Positions 35,766-49,084 of a stretch of 64,000 nt of DNA are shown here, in pieces. Source of the stretch: Panorpa germanica (lineage: Eukaryota > Arthropoda > Insecta > Mecoptera > Panorpidae); assembly GCA_963678705.1 (NCBI GenBank), contig OY783207.1:7874001-7938000 (forward strand). Direction: 5' to 3'. The notes under the pieces were generated by a model, which was not told where the DNA came from, did no database searches, and saw only the letters and a program-made list of their open reading frames with translations. Numbering within the stretch: the first letter of the stretch is position 1; the number at the start of each line of letters is the position of its first letter. A program made the translations under genes and the position numbers.

Positions 35766-38700
35766 ATTTACTTTTTTTAACTCTTTTTTTTTTAAATAAA
35801 AACTTACTTACTACATATTTCCATTACAATTTTCTTTATATCGCCATTTTTTATCTCTTATTTTTAATTTTTCAAATAAATTTTATACTGCATGTGACGT
35901 CACAGGACCACTAGGACCGTTTTTTCAACTCTAAGCTAACTGAGGCTTATTATATACTTCTCAGTTCTGATTTTAGTAATTGCAACTAATTTAACAGACG
36001 AACCAGGTTGTATACGTATAACCTTAACAACCTTAATCGCGATTAAAATTTCCTTTATTTTTAACATCAGCTATTTTTATATAGTAGGGTTTTATTTCCT
36101 CTGTAACATGAACGGCACAATTTAACACATTTATACCATAACTATTATATTATATTTTAGAGTTATTAGCCTATTCCTTAATACTACAAACACATTACGG
36201 TCGTCTGCCGGCTGACTTGTGTAATATGAGATTTACTCCAGGTGGTAATCAAAGGTACGCTCGTCCTGACAAGCTGCAACTTGTCAGTCATACAATCTGC
36301 TTATAAAAATATTTAAACGTTAGAAAGTTTCTCTATTCATCTCACTCTCTCTTTCTGAGGCAATGATTTTTAGACTTGCCGATGTTAGCCTGTCGTTTGA
36401 TCAAACTCTGGATCATTACTGCTACAGATGAATATATTTTGTGATTTAAAGCAAACTAATTTATGAATGGATTTATAAACTGTTACTGTCGTTATCAAAC
36501 ATTGTTTGTTGATAATATTAACAAAACAACGCATGTATTTGTAATTAAAAACAGTTATATTAAAATTCTATTCTATTTGTTTTTTAAATGATTTTTAATT
36601 TTTTAATTAATAATAAATATTTTCAATGAAACAATATAATGTGAAGTGGTCCCATGTGCCAGCCAGCCAGCCAGCGAAAGAGTAATTTCACAAAACGGCC
36701 AGTGTTTATATATTTCAGTTATTTGAAGAGGACGCATCATAAATTAAAATAAAATTCATAAATAAACAACAATGTGAACAAAATTAATATTTAAATTACA
36801 ATGTAATCATAAAGAAATTTTAATTTAATTTTTAATAAATGTAGTTTTGGATATTTATGTAATTTTAATTAATAATAATTTTGCGTATTCGAAATATAAA
36901 ACTGTTTGGATAGCTAAAAGTGTCCTTTTCCGAATGAACCTCTTTGAAAATGTATATAACTAAATTGTAAGATTTATGACTCAGTTTCTTTGATGGTGAA
37001 TAAAGAAAGATTAATATACAAAATTAAATGTGCAGTTAAGGTCACATTTGGACGAAATGTGTCTTGAAGTTTCTTTTAAAATTTCAACTTAATCAGATCA
37101 TTAATTCTTGATTTACAATACTTTCAAAAAACAATCTACGACTTTTTCAGTAGGGTGTAGTCACATTAGCATACTTTACTATCAGATGAAGTTTTTATTT
37201 TAATGTTTATTAGTACACCACTGTATGAATTTCATAAATCCGGTTCATTCGTCTGAGATCAAAGTGACCTCAAAGAGATCTTCTTCATATTCTTAGATTC
37301 ATACAATCTTGGATGATGAGTATACTTCATCTCGATTCACACTGTTGATAATTCTGTACTGTAGTGGTGGTTTATTGTACAGGGATGAATTCATAAATAT
37401 TAAAGAAGATAAGATAATTCGTCGGTTCATTCATTCTACTGCGACAACAATTTCTTTCTTTTTCATGTTTCATAAAATAAATTCAAAGCATTTAATGCGA
37501 GCAGTGCAGACTTATGGATGATTACATTTGTAGTCTAATCTTCACCATATTTATTACAATATTTATTGGTCAATTTTTATTACTTTACGAATTTTCTTGG
37601 CAGTTCTAACGGTTTGTGACTTAAATAGTTCAGCAAACTATTTGAGAGTGAATTCGGAAATAATTTATGTTACTTTTTACATGATATACCCGAATTCACA
37701 TTAATCCTAATTAAAGCATCTGGTGCATTCTGCCGGAGATCATCACAACATGCATGTCATAGACATACGGTACATATTTGCGAGTTCTAATTCTATAACT
37801 GAATGCAATTACAGTAATGAACAGAGCAAAGACAAAGTGAAGCACATGAAGATCAAATGATTACATTTTATGCAGTGCAAATTTATCTCCGCATTACGAA
37901 GATCAATAGTGCGCTGTGGATGTTCATCATTCTAATTAGTAGCTAGTAGACATAGAACGCGTTTTAGCTAATTATCAAAGTATGTCAAAAACGTTAGTGA
38001 AAGTGACGGTACCAAAATAGTTGCGTGAAATAATTAACTCCAAGTTTTACTGTAAATTAAATGCACATGCGGTAAGGAAGTTACACTGGGAAAGAGAGGA
38101 AGAGTTGGAGAGAGGTGTTATTAATATACATGCAGTAGCACGTTATCAATTTATGATATAAGTTTTTCATTGAAATAAATGTTAATATATGTATATAGAC
38201 GTTTTTATTTATATCAATTATAGCTATATCTAATTTCAATTTCAATTTTGCCGCTTGTTTTACAAGAATTAAGTAATAATAATTGACCAAGATTATTTTA
38301 CCTTGTTGGTAACCTTCGTTATATAATACTTTAAGAGATACACACACATGTATGCGTCTCTGTTGTATAAAAGAGATGGCATATATGCTGCATGTGACGT
38401 AACATGTTCTCATAATTCCAAGTTCCTTATTCTTCCTACAGTAATGAAACAAACTGTTTGGAATATCTTAAAATAAAAATAAACAATTTCCGAATATTAA
38501 AAACAGTTATTTTCGAAATATGAATTTCCTATTTAAAAGACTTTAAATGGAAGATGACACCAAGTCATCACAAGAGAGACAAATTCAACCATTTTGGATT
38601 ATTTTAAAGCAATTTACCTGAAGATAAAAAAAAAACCAAAATGACAAGTCAGTTGACAAAGAAATGAAGGAATGAAATGAAAACCGAAATATTAACGGAT

Positions 38701-39480
38701 ATGTCACTGTCATGAAAACTTCGTATCTCTTTGAAATAAGTTCTCTGAATTGTGATTCCTTTTGACTTCCCTTCGGCCCTTACCGCTACAGTTCGAGTTC
38801 CTCTTTATATTTGTTCCATTTCTATATGTTTAAAATCAAAATAAAACAATTTAGCAAGAACATGTTAAAGTCGTATTGTCAACCTGACGTCAAAATCTGA
38901 ATTCGCAGTTCAAGATTATATGGCAGAACACACACACACACAGACGGATTCAGTGCACACGAGTCGGTTCAGCCGCTGATATTTGATACTTTAAAGTAAA
39001 CTGCAATGTGTGACAAACAGACAAACTTTTATAAATACATATACTAAGGCGCATACTTGTGTATTGCTAGCTTATGAAAAGTTAGCAGAGACGTCCAAAG
39101 ATTCTGTTTACCAATACAGTAAGTCTTCAACTTAAGGCGAATAATTTGTTTCAGTGATTTCTGCGATAAATGGGAAACTTGTATATCCAAAAGTGATTAG
39201 TGATATGTATTTATTTATTAGTTTAACATATGTGCATTTCTTTAGTTACATGAACTATTTTACTTGCTTAAAACTGCATGTCATGTTTCATCTCAGTTGT
39301 CCTTTATTTCCCTTCGCTTACTCTTAACTTAATTCATCCATTTTATTCCCTCCATCTTCCCTTGTAAGATCTCCATCAGGTCCAGGTTCCAACTTCTCCT
39401 TATATATACTCTTGATGTGCTCTAACATTTCTACTTCCTTGCCACTCATCCAACATTGTTTCTAATCTTCTGTGACCCAG
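35766..39480. other. gene-free DNA
   Basis: Contains a (CCAG)4 tract at 36,659-36,674 and a short (CA)n at 38,929-38,942. A 123-residue minus-strand frame at 38,081-38,452 has no start context, motif or domain that I recognise and is rejected as a gene. Confidence 0.5.
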
Positions 39481-39569
39481 GGCTAGCCATGACTTCATGC
39501 AAATGAACAGAGGTGCCTATTCAACAGGGTGTTCATGGACCAGCGGAAACACACTTGCACCTGTCTAAA

Positions 39570-39975
39570 GCCGGTACCAAAGGATGCCACGAACACCTTC
39601 CAATGTTGGACGTATCGTGTGGTCGATGCTGGAACTAAGTGTGTCCAATATCAAGTATCCAACGTCTTTTGACCAGTGTCAATGGGATTTTTCTACCCTC
39701 ACCACACACTTGATCCACATGTCATGCACTGCAGCACGAATCGCCCAACAAAAGAAGGTTTTATACTTGAAGGTTTATTTATTTATTTGAAAGTTTTTGT
39801 TAAACAGTGTTAGTGTCAATAATATCAACAAATTAATAAATCACTCGGATCAAACATTCATTCCACTGTGTAGTAGGAAACTTGCCATGTCAATCTTCCA
39901 ATATTTGACTCACACGTTGAAGGCAAGCATTTGAATCAAACGTTCACCGCATCGTATGGATTCGGCTTAAATGAC
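39570..39975 (+). repeat. dispersed repeat family X, copy 1
   Basis: 39,570-39,612 (ACGAACACCTTCCAA) matches 42,645-42,690. 39,684-39,975 (ACACACTTGATCCACATGTC through GTAGTAGGAAACTTGCCA) matches 43,250-43,500 closely. This is a mosaic of one mobile-element family. The reading frames over it are shared by copies and belong to the repeat, not to a host gene. Confidence 0.8.
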
Positions 39976-40230
39976 CTTGTCATGGCAACTTAGAGTTAAA
40001 AGTTTAATACTGAAAGATTCAGCTTTGTAACTTCGACACATAGTATTGATATCGGTTAAGAGATCTAGCAGTGTACAATTGTACATGTTCAATTAAAATT
40101 GTTTATTAATAATTTAATGCTATATTATTATTTTAGTTTTATTTGAGAAAACATTAACAATACGATATGCTTAATATATACATACCTACTATAAATGAAT
40201 TTTTATAAAAAAAAAATAAGAAGTAGAGAC

Positions 40231-40333
40231 ATTTTTGCATTGTATCAGTCCTTATATTTGTTAATAAATAGTATAATATGCAAATTGTATAAATGACTTA
40301 TAATTTGTAATTGGTAAGGTCTTAATTATTCCT
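40231..40333 (+). repeat. short dispersed repeat, copy 2
   Basis: Partner of 35,672-35,765. Confidence 0.6.
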
Positions 40334-41401
40334 GATATATATTAAAGATTTAATTATTAAATACACAGACGGTATTAGCTAATTTTGAGCACTTCTTCAT
40401 CCGTTTTGGACCTTGACCTTGACGTTTTTGTTTAAATTTTACACATAAGAAAATATTCAATATGTCATTTGAACCATTGAATGTCGATCACTGCTCTAAA
40501 CTACATATTTGGTTACATGTCTGTCTAATAACCACACATATGAACTAACACAGCTTGGCAGTCGCAATGGCACTGGCAGCGTGTGACGCATCAGCTGCCG
40601 TTGTCTTTATGCGTGTGCGTGTGTCTGCCAGACGCCAGTCACCTTTGAGGAACACCAACACCAGCACCATTAGGAAGTAGACCAAATTAAGCCGACCAAG
40701 GACAAACCCCTGACTTGAGGTTTAAGGGTTTCCTGATACCTCTAGGCTACAGCGGCGGGAGTGAGTGACTAGTACCTAAGGCGCTATGAAGGGCGTACAT
40801 CTGTAATATATTAAATACAGATTTAGGGAAGTATTTTAAAGGTTTTTGTGATTATTTAATGCACGTTAAGCGAGCTGTTCGTGTGCCGCAGCCCTCTGGC
40901 TTGAAAAAATGGGTACAGAGGCGAACTAAGTACCTGCATACAACTTTCTTTTATAATTATAACACTTTTAATATTACTTTTATAATAATTTAGACAATAG
41001 GAAAATTTTCTACATTTATGATATAGTAATTCATCGTAAGTAATTTATCGCAGAAGAAATTCATCGTATAGCTGCTTCTATCTAATTGAATTTTTATCTG
41101 AAAGTATTCCAGTGAAGTATTCTCAATATCTAAATCTCAATCTTCTGTAGATTACAGTCAAAGGAAGTACTCTTTATTTTGTAAATATCAGGATGTTACC
41201 TATCATTTCATGTTTCTAACTGCATATACAATTTCGTTAAACTAACAATCAATAGGTAGCAGCAGTAGGATCATTATTTAAATAAATAATAGTTGCTTAA
41301 ACTTCTTACATGTTAAATCAAATTTTTAGAAAAATTATAAAAACATTTTGAAATTATCATCATAGTCATACTGTAAAAGAATGATAAGCAAAAATTATGT
41401 G
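40334..41401. other. gene-free DNA with one GC-richer patch
   Basis: 40,556-40,800 is less AT-rich than the surroundings and could be an old mobile-element fragment. No motif is recognised. The rest shows nothing. Confidence 0.45.
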
Positions 41402-41605
41402 AAAATAATATCCTGTATATTTTTTGCATATACATGAGGTGAATAAATATGACAGTACATACTATGTACATGCAACAATATTTAAATATGCAAATACCTT
41501 TACATTGGACATACAGTGCAGATTTTACATCACAACAGCATATACATATGATATGCAATATACATGAATGTATATACCTTGAATATAGTATGTATATTCA
41601 AATGT
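41402..41605 (+). repeat. three-copy dispersed repeat, copy 2
   Basis: See 29,617-29,835. The last 60 bp (AACAGCATATACATATG to CTTGAATATAGTATG) are nearly identical to copy 1. Confidence 0.8.
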
Positions 41606-42634
41606 TTTCTGCGTAATATCCTTGCATTGAGAACACACATGTTTACAAGTATCACAATCTGTGTTGCTTTGTATGAATCGTATATTAAAATATCCACGCA
41701 AGTTCAACTCTGTCTTACTTTACAAATAGTTGAAGTACAGAACCTTGAAAGAGAAGTTGTAAACCATCTGCCTTCCACCTTCTCGACCATATGTCTAGCG
41801 TGTGCCAAACGCATCGCAAATGTTACGCAAGCGCGTGTTACCCCGGGGTTAGATAACCAGAACCAACCCCTACCTCTTTCCCTTCTCGCAACCCCAGAAA
41901 AACATATATTCGTAGATAAATATGTATAAATTTATGATGATGGGTTTGAAGTTTCCTGGCCTTTAAAATAAATTAGAGCTATTTTCACATATTGCTTTAA
42001 AGTTTTAAGATACCTTCTAGTAATTATCATATAAACATGGAAATGTACTACGACAAGCCGCGTATGTATTAGTAAATAATAACCTCAGGTTAAGAGATCA
42101 ACGAGGTATTTTGAAATAGGTAAATTGACAATAGCTGCGAAAAAGTGCTGAGGACCTAGTAAGCATGTACTATAAATAATATATGTATAAGAATTCTTAT
42201 TAGGAATTTTCTCCACTTATAAGTAAGTAAATATAAACATAAATAAGATAAAGTTAATTTACATTCCGTTAGTTATCTATAACCAGTGACGTATGTTAAA
42301 AATTTGTAGCAGTCACATTTCACTATTGCTACCGTCATTTTATATACATATGTAATCTACAACTTAAAAGTGATGACATTTTTATTATTACAAAATATTA
42401 TTGTTATTCTAAATTTATATTCTGCATACATTATTTTAAAATTACATTCTAAATTAAATAAAACACATTAATAAAACATATCCAACAATATCATATTTCT
42501 TTGGTTAAGAAGAAGCTATCAAATTGCTTTTGTTATAACAAGATCTATAACGGTGAAATGTATTAATTAAGTCTAACGTAAAGGGGGGTAGGTAGCAATT
42601 ATAAGCTTGGCGACGTCACATCTAGTCTATAGTT
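41606..42634. other. gene-free DNA
   Basis: A 121-residue frame at 41,564-41,929 begins inside the dispersed repeat and has no recognisable motif. 41,740-41,900 is GC-richer and unassigned. Confidence 0.45.
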
Positions 42635-42639
42635 CCACT

Positions 42640-42880
42640 AATGTCGGTACCAAACTATGCTACGAACACCTTCCAACGTTGGACGCTTGATAATTGGACG
42701 CATCGTGTTGTCGATGCTGAAACTAGGGGAGTCCGCACATGGGGCGACTGGTTGCAAACCTTAGCCCCGAATCTGCCAGAACCGAATGTGATTACAACTG
42801 TGTTGTTAGTGAGAGAACGAACGTGTATACGAGTGAGAGAAAACACACAGCACGAATGAAAGAAAACTGATTTCAAACTG
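42640..42880 (+). repeat. dispersed repeat family X, copy 2, with inverted arm
   Basis: 42,740-42,795 (CATGGGGCGACTGGTTGCAA, GCCCCGAATCTGCC) is the reverse complement of 43,090-43,160, about 300 bp away, so the region can fold back. The same arm also occurs at 55,136-55,210. Frames on both strands (42,641-42,876) reflect the repeat. Confidence 0.8.
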
Positions 42881-43084
42881 GTTTTGAGTACATGTTCACC
42901 GACTCTCTATCGCGGTCACAGAGCATCCTTGGTTGCCTGCTTTTGATGGTGACATCATCAGCAGAGATGTGCAGTGAGCACACATACTATTCAAAAGTGT
43001 TTAAATATATATATATACATAAAAATACGACACAATAAAATTTCCTATTATGCTATTGTTAAAAATTCTATAGAGCCACGAAAC

Positions 43085-43500
43085 ACAGCTCGAGTTGCAT
43101 TCTCATTCGGTTCGGGCAGATTCGGGGCTAAGGTTTGCAACCAGTCACCCCATGTACGGAGGGCCAAAATGGGCCCAATGTCGTACGTCCTACATTTATG
43201 TTGGAAGAAATTAGAGCTGTTGACTCGCGTCAAAGTGGATTTTTCTATCCCCACCACACACTTGATCCACATGTCATGCACTGCTGCACGAATCGTCCAA
43301 CAAAGGAAGGTTTTATACTTGAAGGTTTCTTTATTTACTTGAAAGTTTTTGTTAAACAGTGTCAGTGTCTATAATATCAACAAATTAATAAAATAAATAA
43401 ATCATTCGGATCAAAAATTCGTTCCACCTTGTAGTAGGAAACTTGCCAAGTCAATCTCCTAATATTTTACCCACAGGTTAGAAGTAAGCATTTTTAGCCG
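43085..43500 (+). repeat. dispersed repeat family X, copy 3
   Basis: The left part carries the inverted arm (CATTCTCATTCGGTTCGGGC). The right part from 43,250 matches 39,684-39,975. Three overlapping reading frames here are not independent genes. Confidence 0.8.
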
Positions 43501-44333
43501 GCTTTAAATATGTGTTCAATGTGTATTTTTTCGAATATGTGACCATTAACATCAGTTTCTATTTCTATCTTTTTTCAAATCTAGGAGTTTTTATATTAAA
43601 AGGAATGGAAATATATGCATTATTCGCCCTCTTGCGAACGCCCATGTACATATTTAATACAATATTTCAATCACACGTAATCAAAATGTTTTTATACTAT
43701 TCTCATTCATGTTTTATGTATGGTATAGTTGCATAGTAATCTCTAAACCATTGAGTTGACACTATTTATTAACCTTTCAACGAGGCCAGCTAACGTGTGA
43801 GTATGATATTTCAATAATACAAACAATGCTGTATTTAAATACAATTGTTTGTTGTAAACATCCTGCAATGAATACCCATACTGCAACAACAGCAACTGCA
43901 ACTGCATTCTGGATGCATAATAATAAATATGTATAATAAGCACCACGGTAAAGTAATCTAACTTATGTAACATTTGATGTAGATATCAACTCAGATATTT
44001 TGAAACATGAACAGGAAGTGATTATATTTCTGCATACGCGTGCCGTCTGTTGGTTGGGGTTGAATCGGGGGTGAGGGGTTGCTGCAGGATGGATTAGATT
44101 TAAGATAAACAACAAAAGAAATGGTTTATGTTAGTATGCGGTATCTTTTGTTATTTCACTAGGTATATTAAGGGCTTTATTATGTAATTTAGTTGTCCTG
44201 GATTGCCATGCAATGTGGTCTGGTTGTATAACTAAAAATAACGGTGTAACGGGATGAATTTAACAGCTGGGTTTATTGTATACTCTTAGCTCTAATATGA
44301 GGGTGCGTCTACCTTCTTTGCAATGTCATTATA
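43501..44333. other. gene-free DNA
   Basis: No gene recognised. A G-rich tract at 44,052-44,085 shares GGGGGTGAGGGGTTG with 3,538-3,552. Confidence 0.5.
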
Positions 44334-44455
44334 CAGTAGTACCTCGGGCTACGAACGCCTCTAGTTACGAACACAATTTCCGAAAAGTATTTGACTCGAC
44401 TTGCGTGCAATATCTCGGGTTACGGACGCCTAAACGTACCTGCGTTATAATTTTA
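44334..44455 (+). mobile_element. terminal fragment of a pogo/Tigger-like DNA element
   Basis: After a TA dinucleotide the sequence begins CAGTAGTACCTCGGGCTACG. A second ACGAACxC unit and a third CTCGGGTTACGGACGCCT unit follow. This TA plus CAGTxxxACCTCG start with repeated TCGGGxTACGxACG subterminal motifs is familiar from Tigger/pogo-type elements. The opposite terminus was not found, so this is a fragment or a badly decayed copy. Confidence 0.6.
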
Positions 44456-46865
44456 TTCAAGTATTGAATTAGATAACTTTTACGCACCGGAGGTGTTTTA
44501 CTAATGATCTGGACGATCGATATTATACTTTACTAGTTTTGTTTGAACTTGTTTTTCTAGGATGGGAATTTAAAGTTCTCTCCAGACGACACATTTAGAA
44601 TTTTAGCTCGTTATGTTGGTGTGCAATTTCCAACGACCTCATATTATTATAAAATGAACATCATCTATCGTCTAGAAATTCAAAATGCGATTCAAAATAG
44701 CGGGATCTTGGTTCTGATATATATTTTTTTAAAATCATGTATTTTAATAACTCTCATTCTGAGTTCTCATGAATACCATTTTTAGCAAATGTGGTGAAAA
44801 CTTTTAATCCTAAGCTAAGCAGCATCTGATGCCATGCCTTCACTCGCGCCCGAACTCTCTCTCATCCCTGCCCCCTGCCCTTGCCACTTGGTTTAGCAAG
44901 TTCGCTAATAGTATTGACTGTGTAACTAATACGATAACATATAAATTAAGAGTCCCTTATTCTCCCTGGTGAAATGGAAATCCTATTCTCAACAACCATA
45001 ATGCTAAAGGGACAATAACAGTATATGAGAACAGAGAGAGGGAGAGAAAGGATGAGTAAGAGAGAGATTGAGGCAGTGATACACACACTCATACTCACAC
45101 GCGTTCATACTAGATTTATTCTTGTGTGTATGGAAGCATATAAATGTCCCCCAATAACAAGAGTGTACAGTGTGGTAGATATGTGTTTTCAGGTTCATTT
45201 CATTTTTGAAATAATAAAGTATTGTTTATACATGAAGTGCGTTATACAGACGTACTTAGTTTTAGAAAACAAATGAGGTTTAATCTTAATTCATATATTC
45301 TACTTCCAACTTAGACTTCTTAAGGAATCTCGTCGTAAATTTTATTACTTCCGGTTATATATTCCATCATAGCGACACCATTTCTTTAGGGCCCATTTAC
45401 TGTAAGCCTAGCTGCTACGTACAGCCAGTCCACCACTGCTGTTGAACTCAAACAATAGTAAAAGAAATCTACAGTAATAGTAAACTTCATAGCTTTTCTT
45501 TATTTAATTGTTTAGGCTTTAGTTAAGTCAGTCTTTTTTCAAAGCATTATATATATAAATGTTAGATTAAGTCAAAATAGAAATTACTTAGTAAGAACTT
45601 CAGAATTTATTGTTCTAGACTAAATAAAAACATTTAGAGTATAAGAAACGAACGGAAGCCTTAAGAAGAAAATAGTTTTATAGTGCTGGTTTCAAACTTG
45701 CTTGCTGTAAGCTAGTTCTAAGGTTTGTTGTCTACCTCTCATATATGAAATTGGAAAGCAGTGCAGTTTCAGATCCGTCAGCTTGCTATAACCTAATTAC
45801 TAGATTCATTTTTAATCAGGAAAGTAAGGAAAGCGTTATAAAGAATCTTTCAACAAAAGCTGTCTTTTCAAATTTCGTTCCATTTTTTAAATATCAAAAC
45901 CAAACCATAATTGCGATGTCATTTGGCAGATATTGTGTTTCAGTTAAATAAAAATATACACACTGTTAATAGTAATTTTAGATAACAGTTCTTGTGAAAA
46001 GACACGTTATTATACTGTAAAACCTTATATTTTTTGGTGGCAAAATTTTTGTATATACCAGAGCAAATTTAAATGACACATTTAAACCAATCACTGTAAT
46101 TTGACTTCAGATTTTAGGGAAATTGTGAAATCATAGATTTTAATAAACCATGGCATGATTCAATTGTCATAGAGTCAGTTTATTGATTATTGAACCTGTA
46201 TTACCTACACAGTGTTAAATAATTGACGAATTAATCAAAGAGCAGTCAATAAAACCATTTATCTTTAATAATATTTATATAAACCTTTATAAAAACAGTC
46301 AAAAGCCTTCAAACCCACACTGTATATCTTATATTATCTTCTTCACTATATGTGGTATATGTATTGCTGCTGACATCTCCACATGATGATTCTGTTGCCC
46401 TTATTATCCGGTAAATGACGTTCAAAATGAATCTATCATCTTCACGCACTCATGCGAAAACTTCATAAAAAAAAATGAAATGATCGGAAATTATGCGTCA
46501 CTCGTATTCTGATTGCAGGGTTGCCGCAAAACGACGCATCACATACACACACACTCGTGGATTACTGCAGCATAGAGAAATGAGACATGCATCGCATAGC
46601 AATTCATCGCAAAAACAAACCATCGCTATGCAATTATTTTGTTATGAATTTTATAATAATAGTACTTTGTAAGGAATTATAATGAACCGCTTATTAATAA
46701 GTTCTTATCTATGCACACAAAGCCGTTGATTACACATGGACGATTCATAGACACCAACTGTAGTTTGTGTCCTCAATATTTTACTATTCCAATACCTGTG
46801 CGTTGTTTTTAGAGAGGTTTAGTTGATAGAATTGTAAACTGCTGTGAAGTTCACGTTGATCAATC
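44456..46865. other. gene-free DNA upstream of the UGT pair
   Basis: Includes a purine-rich GAGA tract (45,027-45,073). No exon is recognised. The last few hundred bases must contain the promoter of the first UGT gene, but no convincing TATA box or initiator can be picked by eye. Confidence 0.5.
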
Positions 46866-49084
46866 ATGAAAGAATTGTATTCCGTTTTAATGGTTTTGTT
46901 CATCATTCAGATAAGTAACAGTGAAAATATTTTAGCTGTGTTTCATGTACCATTTAAATCTCACTACCACACCTACAAGGGATTTCTGAGGGAGTTGTCA
47001 CTTCGTGGTCACAATGTGACAGTGTTAGCACCATTTGCAACAAATCAAAAATACCAAAATTTCAGTGAACATAAAATTGGATCGTCAGAGAAAGTGAACT
47101 TTATAACAGATGAATTTTTAAGGAAGACGAAATTAGGTAGCTTTAAACGGGAAGCCGGATCATTCACTAACAGAATTCTAATGCAATTGCCGGGAATAAT
47201 ACAAATGCAAATGCAGACTCCAGGAATTAAAGAAATTATAGAAAATAGTCGTTTTGATTTGGTATTTTTTGAATGGCTATGCTACCATCCACTGAGTTCT
47301 GTAGTGTTGAAGTTGAATATACCGATAATTGGTGTTTCTTCAATGGATCCGCATTACTTATCACATGATTCTGTTGGAAATCCCACGCATCCTATACTAA
47401 GTCCAGATCCGCAGTTACCATTTCCAGCTAAGTTAAATTTTGCTCAAAAATTGGAGAGTGTTTTCTATAACTTCTACATCAGATACGTTGTGATTAATAA
47501 ATTGGTTCCAATTGTTGATAACATCTTAAGGAATACGTATGGAACAAGTTATCCATACTTGGGCGATAGCATTTACAAGATTGATCTGTTGTTTATTAAT
47601 AAACATGAAATATTCACAGGCATTAGACCTAATGTACCTGCAATTATAAATGTGGGAAGTTTGCACCTAAAATCTAAAGAACCTTTACCACTAGTAAGTA
47701 TAATGTTTGAAGTATTTAAATATGATTCACAAATCTTTCACAAATGTTATTTAGGATTTACAGACTTTTTTGGATAACTCAGAAGAAGGAGTAGTTTACT
47801 TTAGTCTGGGATCTGCTATTAACTGTACTTTACTATCTGAGGAAATAATTCAAACGTTTGTTCGAGCATTTACTGCACTACCATATCAAATATTATGGAA
47901 ATGGGATTCTGATATATTACCAGTAATTTCAGACAATATCAAATACATAAAATGGGCTCCGCAACAAGATTTGTTAGGTGTTATATTTATTGCATAGCTT
48001 CCATTTTCATTCTTCTATTGTTTCCAGTTGTCTTGTCTTTTTATATAAATTCCCAAAATTCCCAATCGTTATTTTCAATTCCTATGAAATACCAAAACTT
48101 TGCTAAGTAAGTTATGTATCTATTTATTTATTGTTTTTGCCCATTATTCTTCTACAATTTAATTAACTTAAGCTTCTCTTAAAATTACTCTAATTTTCGT
48201 TGTTTCCCATTCTAAGTCTGGCTATTATCTTTGTATGTCCTTTTTCTTTATGTATGCCAGTAACTTCCTCTCTCAGATTCTTTTGCATCTCTCATCATCT
48301 CTTGCATCGCCATCTCTTCCAGTTGTTGTACATCCCTTTCTCTTCATTCTTTTATTTTTTTTACTTCTCTCTCTAGAATTATTCTTTGTAACTTGTCTTT
48401 TTCACATATTCCTAAAATTCCTGATCTTTCTTTTCTATTCACACCAAGAATTAATAAATTCCGTTCACATTAAATAAAATAAATGCTGATTTCAGGCCAT
48501 CCGAATATTAAATGTTTCTTAAATCAGGGAGGCCAGCAATCACTTCAAGAAGCTATAGACAACGAAGTTCCGGTTATAGCTATCCCTTTCTATGGAGATC
48601 AAATAAATAATGCAATTAAAATATCGGAGAAAAATATTGGCATATCTTTAGACATTGACACAATTAGTAAAAATTCTATAAACGACGCCATATTCGAAAT
48701 TGTTAAAAATCCAAGGTACATGAAATTTATCTCTTATCTTTAATTACTTCCTCAGTAAAGAAATATAAAAGTGGAAATATTTGCAGTTATAAGAAAAATA
48801 TTCAACGCTTGAAAATATTAATCAACGATCAGCCTATGAATTCCATGGAAAGAGCCATCTGGTGGACGGAATATGTACTACGCCATAATGGAGCATCTCA
48901 TCTTAGAGCCCCTGCAGTTGAGACGCCATATTACGAATATTTCATGCTAGATGTTGCTGCATTTGTGCTGGCCATTGTAACAATTTTTCTTACCATTTTG
49001 TTCTTTGCTGTAAAATATATTTCTAGAAATCTGTCATTAAAATTGAGATCATTAAAACTAATACTTAAGAAAAAAATTAATTAG
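46866..49084 (+). CDS. UDP-glycosyltransferase, gene 1 (four exons, 522 aa)
   Basis: Exons are 46,866-47,693, 47,755-47,977, 48,496-48,715 and 48,787-49,084, joined at GT-AG introns of phase 0, 1 and 2. The product is an insect-type GT1 family UGT, which transfers a sugar (usually glucose) from a UDP-sugar to small lipophilic acceptors in the ER lumen, as in detoxification. It has an N-terminal signal peptide (about 1-19) and a catalytic-type His at 33 in a KSH context, followed by RGHNVTV. The nucleotide-binding half carries YFSLGS (291-296), WAPQQD (343-348), the UGT signature from F358 to P376 with QGGQQS, and DQ at 385-386. A membrane segment lies at about 480-500, and the tail ends KKIN, a KKXX retrieval signal. 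Signature position 360 is Asn where Thr/Ser is usual. Length is typical and there is no frameshift. Intron 2 (518 bp) contains LINE debris. Acceptor specificity cannot be told. Confidence 0.94.
48000..48480 (-). mobile_element. LINE fragment inside intron 2 of UGT gene 1
   Basis: Pyrimidine-rich on the plus strand. On the minus strand about 48,195-48,235 reads IIARLRMGNNEN, matching the RIVSLRMGNEEK segment of the copy at 56.6-57.2 kb. The upstream part is Lys/Arg/Glu-rich with stops. It is antisense to the UGT gene and explains most of the extra length of this intron compared with 72 bp in the second gene. The 3' part (48,000-48,190) is too decayed to align. Confidence 0.6.

Noticed and set aside
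38081-38452. 123-residue minus-strand frame
   Set aside because: Ile/Tyr/Lys-rich composition matches the AT-rich background. There is no domain, splice context or repeat copy to support a gene.
41564-41929. 121-residue plus-strand frame
   Set aside because: Its first part is inside the dispersed repeat and the remainder has no recognisable motif.
42641-43374. Overlapping frames sharing KVCNQSPHVR-like and TWGDWLQTLAPNLPEP-like peptides on opposite strands
   Set aside because: They are translations of inverted copies of one dispersed repeat, read in both directions, with no support for a protein.
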